NCBI GenBank assembly: GCA_947481355.1 | Contig: CANKGM010000078.1 | Location: forward strand, 1-7,931 | Reading direction: 5' to 3' | DNA from: Chitinophagaceae bacterium | Lineage (GTDB): Bacteria; Bacteroidota; Bacteroidia; Chitinophagales; Chitinophagaceae | Length of the DNA stretch: 7,931 nucleotides | Shown here: positions 6,539 to 7,931 of the stretch, piece by piece | Layout: each line of letters opens with the position of its first letter | How positions within the stretch are numbered: the first letter of the stretch is position 1 | Translations under genes and position numbers: made by a program | Notes under the pieces: generated by a model | The model's input: only the letters and a program-made list of their open reading frames with translations | Database searches by the model: none | Told to the model about the DNA's origin: nothing

Positions 6539-7081
6539 TTACACATAATATGGACTAATCATCCAATATACAATTACCCCGGTAACAGATACATAAAACC
6601 AGATAGGCCAAGTAATTTTTGCTAGTTTACGATGGCCAGGCCACTCCGCCACTAAAGCCCTGTAAGAAGTAAAAAGAATGAAAGGCAAAATTATTGCGGC
6701 CAATATAATGTGCGTTATTAAAATAAAATAATAAACCCCTTTTACAAAGCCATCGCCGCCATAAGAGGTTGAATCTGAAAAAAGATGATGACAAATATAT
6801 GAAACCAAAAATAGCAATGAAAGTACCATTGCAGTCATCATCACTTTTTTATGCAACCTATAATTCCCACGTTTAACTGACAAAAGACCTACCAACAATA
6901 AAAATGAAACCAAAGAGTTGATCACAGCGTTGATTTTTGCAAATAAGTGTACATTAAATGGCAGTTCAACTTCAAGCTTAATCCTAGACAAAAAGACTAC
7001 AGCTACAAAAACAATCGCCGAAAAAATGAAAATTAATACGCTGGCTTTTTTGTCGTTTTTTTTGATACTTGCTTCTAACAT
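6539..7081 (-). CDS. DUF420 multi-pass membrane protein (YozB/CtaM-like)
   Basis: A 180-residue protein with about five hydrophobic segments (roughly 13-32, 48-69, 80-97, 116-140 and 157-176). Family-type polar and His positions lie near membrane edges: RLHKK (75-79, His77), YICHH (95-99), ITHIILA (122-128, His124), and WPGHRKLAKITWPIWFYVSVTGV (147-169, His150). DUF420 includes B. subtilis YozB and S. aureus CtaM, which support maturation of heme-copper terminal oxidases; conserved His may bind heme or metal, but that is inference. It follows the SCO gene by 10 bases on the same strand and is likely cotranscribed, which supports a role in cytochrome oxidase biogenesis. Confidence 0.88.
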   Translation of the reverse strand: MLEASIKKNDKKASVLIFIFSAIVFVAVVFLSRIKLEVELPFNVHLFAKINAVINSLVSFLLLVGLLSVKRGNYRLHKKVMMTAMVLSLLFLVSYICHHLFSDSTSYGGDGFVKGVYYFILITHIILAAIILPFILFTSYRALVAEWPGHRKLAKITWPIWFYVSVTGVIVYWMISPYYV

Positions 7082-7091
7082 AGTTTTATAT

Positions 7092-7790
7092 TTACTTTCT
7101 GAATAAATTTCGTTTTCTTTTTTTGTCTCGCTCCATATTCAACAACACAATATCCTTAATCAACTGATCCAAATGATTACTATCAAGTCCATCATAAAAG
7201 CCTCTAACTACTTTATCCCTATCTATTAGAATAAATTTATCCGTATGAATAAAACTTGAATCTACCTTTTCAACTGAGTTAGCATATACTTTAAACTCAT
7301 TAAAAGCGATATCATAAATTTCTTTTTTGGGGCCAGTTAGCATCCACCATGTATCGTGATTAATGCCATATTTGTCGCCATATGCTTTTATTTTTTGAAC
7401 TGTATCCCTCGAAGGATCTACAGTAAAAGATATAAATCGAACTATCGTATCTGTTTTTATAAAAGCTGTCTGAAGCTTTTTCATATTACTTGTGAGAGTG
7501 GGACAAATTGAAGGGCATGAGGTAAAGAAAAAATTAGCTACAATTATTTTCCCTCCCCAATCATCTATACCAACAGAGTCCCCAAATTGATTCAACAGCT
7601 TGAACGGCTTGATTTTATGCCAAATAGTGTCATCTACTAGCTTTCCTTTTTGCAATTTTGTAACCACCGTATCATAAAAATAATGACGAGGCATAGCAAT
7701 CGCATCTTTACTATAACTGTTAACTATAAAATAGCTGACAACAGGCAATATAAGTACAACAAGAAAAGCGATGAATGTTCTTTTTTTCAT
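7092..7790 (-). CDS. SCO1/SenC copper chaperone for cytochrome oxidase
   Basis: A 232-residue protein with an N-terminal membrane anchor (about 5-24, FIAFLVVLILPVVSYF) and a thioredoxin-fold periplasmic domain. The copper-binding CxxxC appears as SCPSICP (Cys92, Cys96), the third ligand is His182 in SSFIHTDKFILID, and TVDPSRD (123-129) is the usual family loop. SCO proteins deliver copper to the CuA site of cytochrome c oxidase or keep its cysteines reduced. Length and motifs are normal. The C-terminal tail is strongly basic (ERDKKRKRNLFRK). It is first of a two-gene unit with DUF420, separated from the probable oxidase gene upstream by a terminator. The promoter is not obvious in the short stretch between. 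Confidence 0.95.
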   Translation of the reverse strand: MKKRTFIAFLVVLILPVVSYFIVNSYSKDAIAMPRHYFYDTVVTKLQKGKLVDDTIWHKIKPFKLLNQFGDSVGIDDWGGKIIVANFFFTSCPSICPTLTSNMKKLQTAFIKTDTIVRFISFTVDPSRDTVQKIKAYGDKYGINHDTWWMLTGPKKEIYDIAFNEFKVYANSVEKVDSSFIHTDKFILIDRDKVVRGFYDGLDSNHLDQLIKDIVLLNMERDKKRKRNLFRK

Positions 7791-7806
7791 TATGCGTAAC
7801 GTATAA

Positions 7807-7846
7807 ACAAAAAAGCATCATTAAGGTTTAATCCATAACGATGCTT
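7807..7846 (-). terminator. Intrinsic terminator after the upstream partial gene
   Basis: On the minus strand AAGCATC and GATGCTT (7840-7846 and 7813-7819) form a 7-bp outer stem. An inner ATTAA/TTAAT stem has a 3-base loop and there is a 7-base bulge on one side. GATGC is followed by six T (GATGCTTTTTTG), a typical rho-independent end. It lies 22 bases past the partial gene's stop (7868) and before SCO, so the SCO-DUF420 pair probably has its own promoter or reads through. Confidence 0.75.
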
Positions 7847-7867
7847 CAGGTGAAATTAAACTAATTT

Positions 7868-7931
7868 CTAATGATGTCCTTCTGCAGCAGGGCTATGTTG
7901 TTCGATTGGCACAATAGATTTGCCACGAGAA
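7868..7931 (-). CDS. C-terminal end of a gene upstream of SCO, 5'-partial
   Basis: Twenty codons and a TAG stop are visible, ending SRGKSIVPIEQHSPAAEGHH; everything before is outside the window. The tail is His-rich and hydrophilic. In many Bacteroidota the gene preceding SCO and DUF420 is a cytochrome c oxidase subunit (III or IV), so this may be one, but nothing in these 20 residues proves it. Confidence 0.55.
   Translation of the reverse strand, partial: SRGKSIVPIEQHSPAAEGHH

Noticed and set aside
6918..7106. Plus-strand ORF of 62 codons
   Set aside because: Antisense to the DUF420 N-terminus and the SCO end; its hydrophobic look comes from the complementary membrane-segment codons.
1..7931. 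tRNA, rRNA, CRISPR array, transposase or integrase
   Set aside because: None was found on either strand; the inverted repeat has no recombinase beside it.

Overview
The window looks like a chromosomal segment of a low-GC member of the Bacteroidota, possibly Chitinophagales or Sphingobacteriales. The evidence is a GLPGLI-family protein next to a Bacteroidota-type outer-membrane beta-barrel/plug protein, a TAnnTTTG-type -7 promoter, no consistent Shine-Dalgarno sites, and a SCO/DUF420 pair beside what is probably the end of a cytochrome oxidase operon. The exact genus cannot be read from the sequence.

Layout. Bases 2-1393 (+) are the 3' part of a GHL10/YngK-type glycosyl-hydrolase-like gene whose 5' end lies outside the window. 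It converges, with a single base between stop codons, on a minus-strand three-gene group read from about 4987 down to 1395. That group is a small secreted four-cysteine protein (4679-4987), a GLPGLI-family periplasmic protein (3877-4632), and a TonB-receptor-like plug and beta-barrel protein (1395-3875). The barrel gene starts one base after the GLPGLI stop and lacks most of the usual N-terminal carboxypeptidase-regulatory-like domain. The small gene is bracketed by a perfect 16-base inverted repeat (4660-4675 and 5017-5032), which is the most unusual structure in the window.

A 239-base intergenic region (4988-5226) separates this group from a compact plus-strand operon: trmB (tRNA m7G46 methyltransferase), a small DUF5522-like cysteine-cluster protein, and an MGMT-related alkyltransferase-like protein in which the acceptor cysteine is replaced. 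Its promoter lies so close to the trmB start that the mRNA is probably leaderless or nearly so. An AT-rich symmetrical hairpin (6500-6535) separates this operon from a convergent minus-strand pair, SCO1/SenC copper chaperone (7092-7790) and DUF420 membrane protein (6539-7081). Both probably serve cytochrome oxidase assembly. Upstream of them a good intrinsic terminator (7807-7846) ends a gene of which only the last 20 codons are present.

The 1-1140 and 5227-7931 portions are ordinary housekeeping-type sequence. The stretch from about 1140 to 5040 is markedly AT-rich, holds the repeat-flanked cassette and the truncated barrel gene, and is the accessory part of the window.
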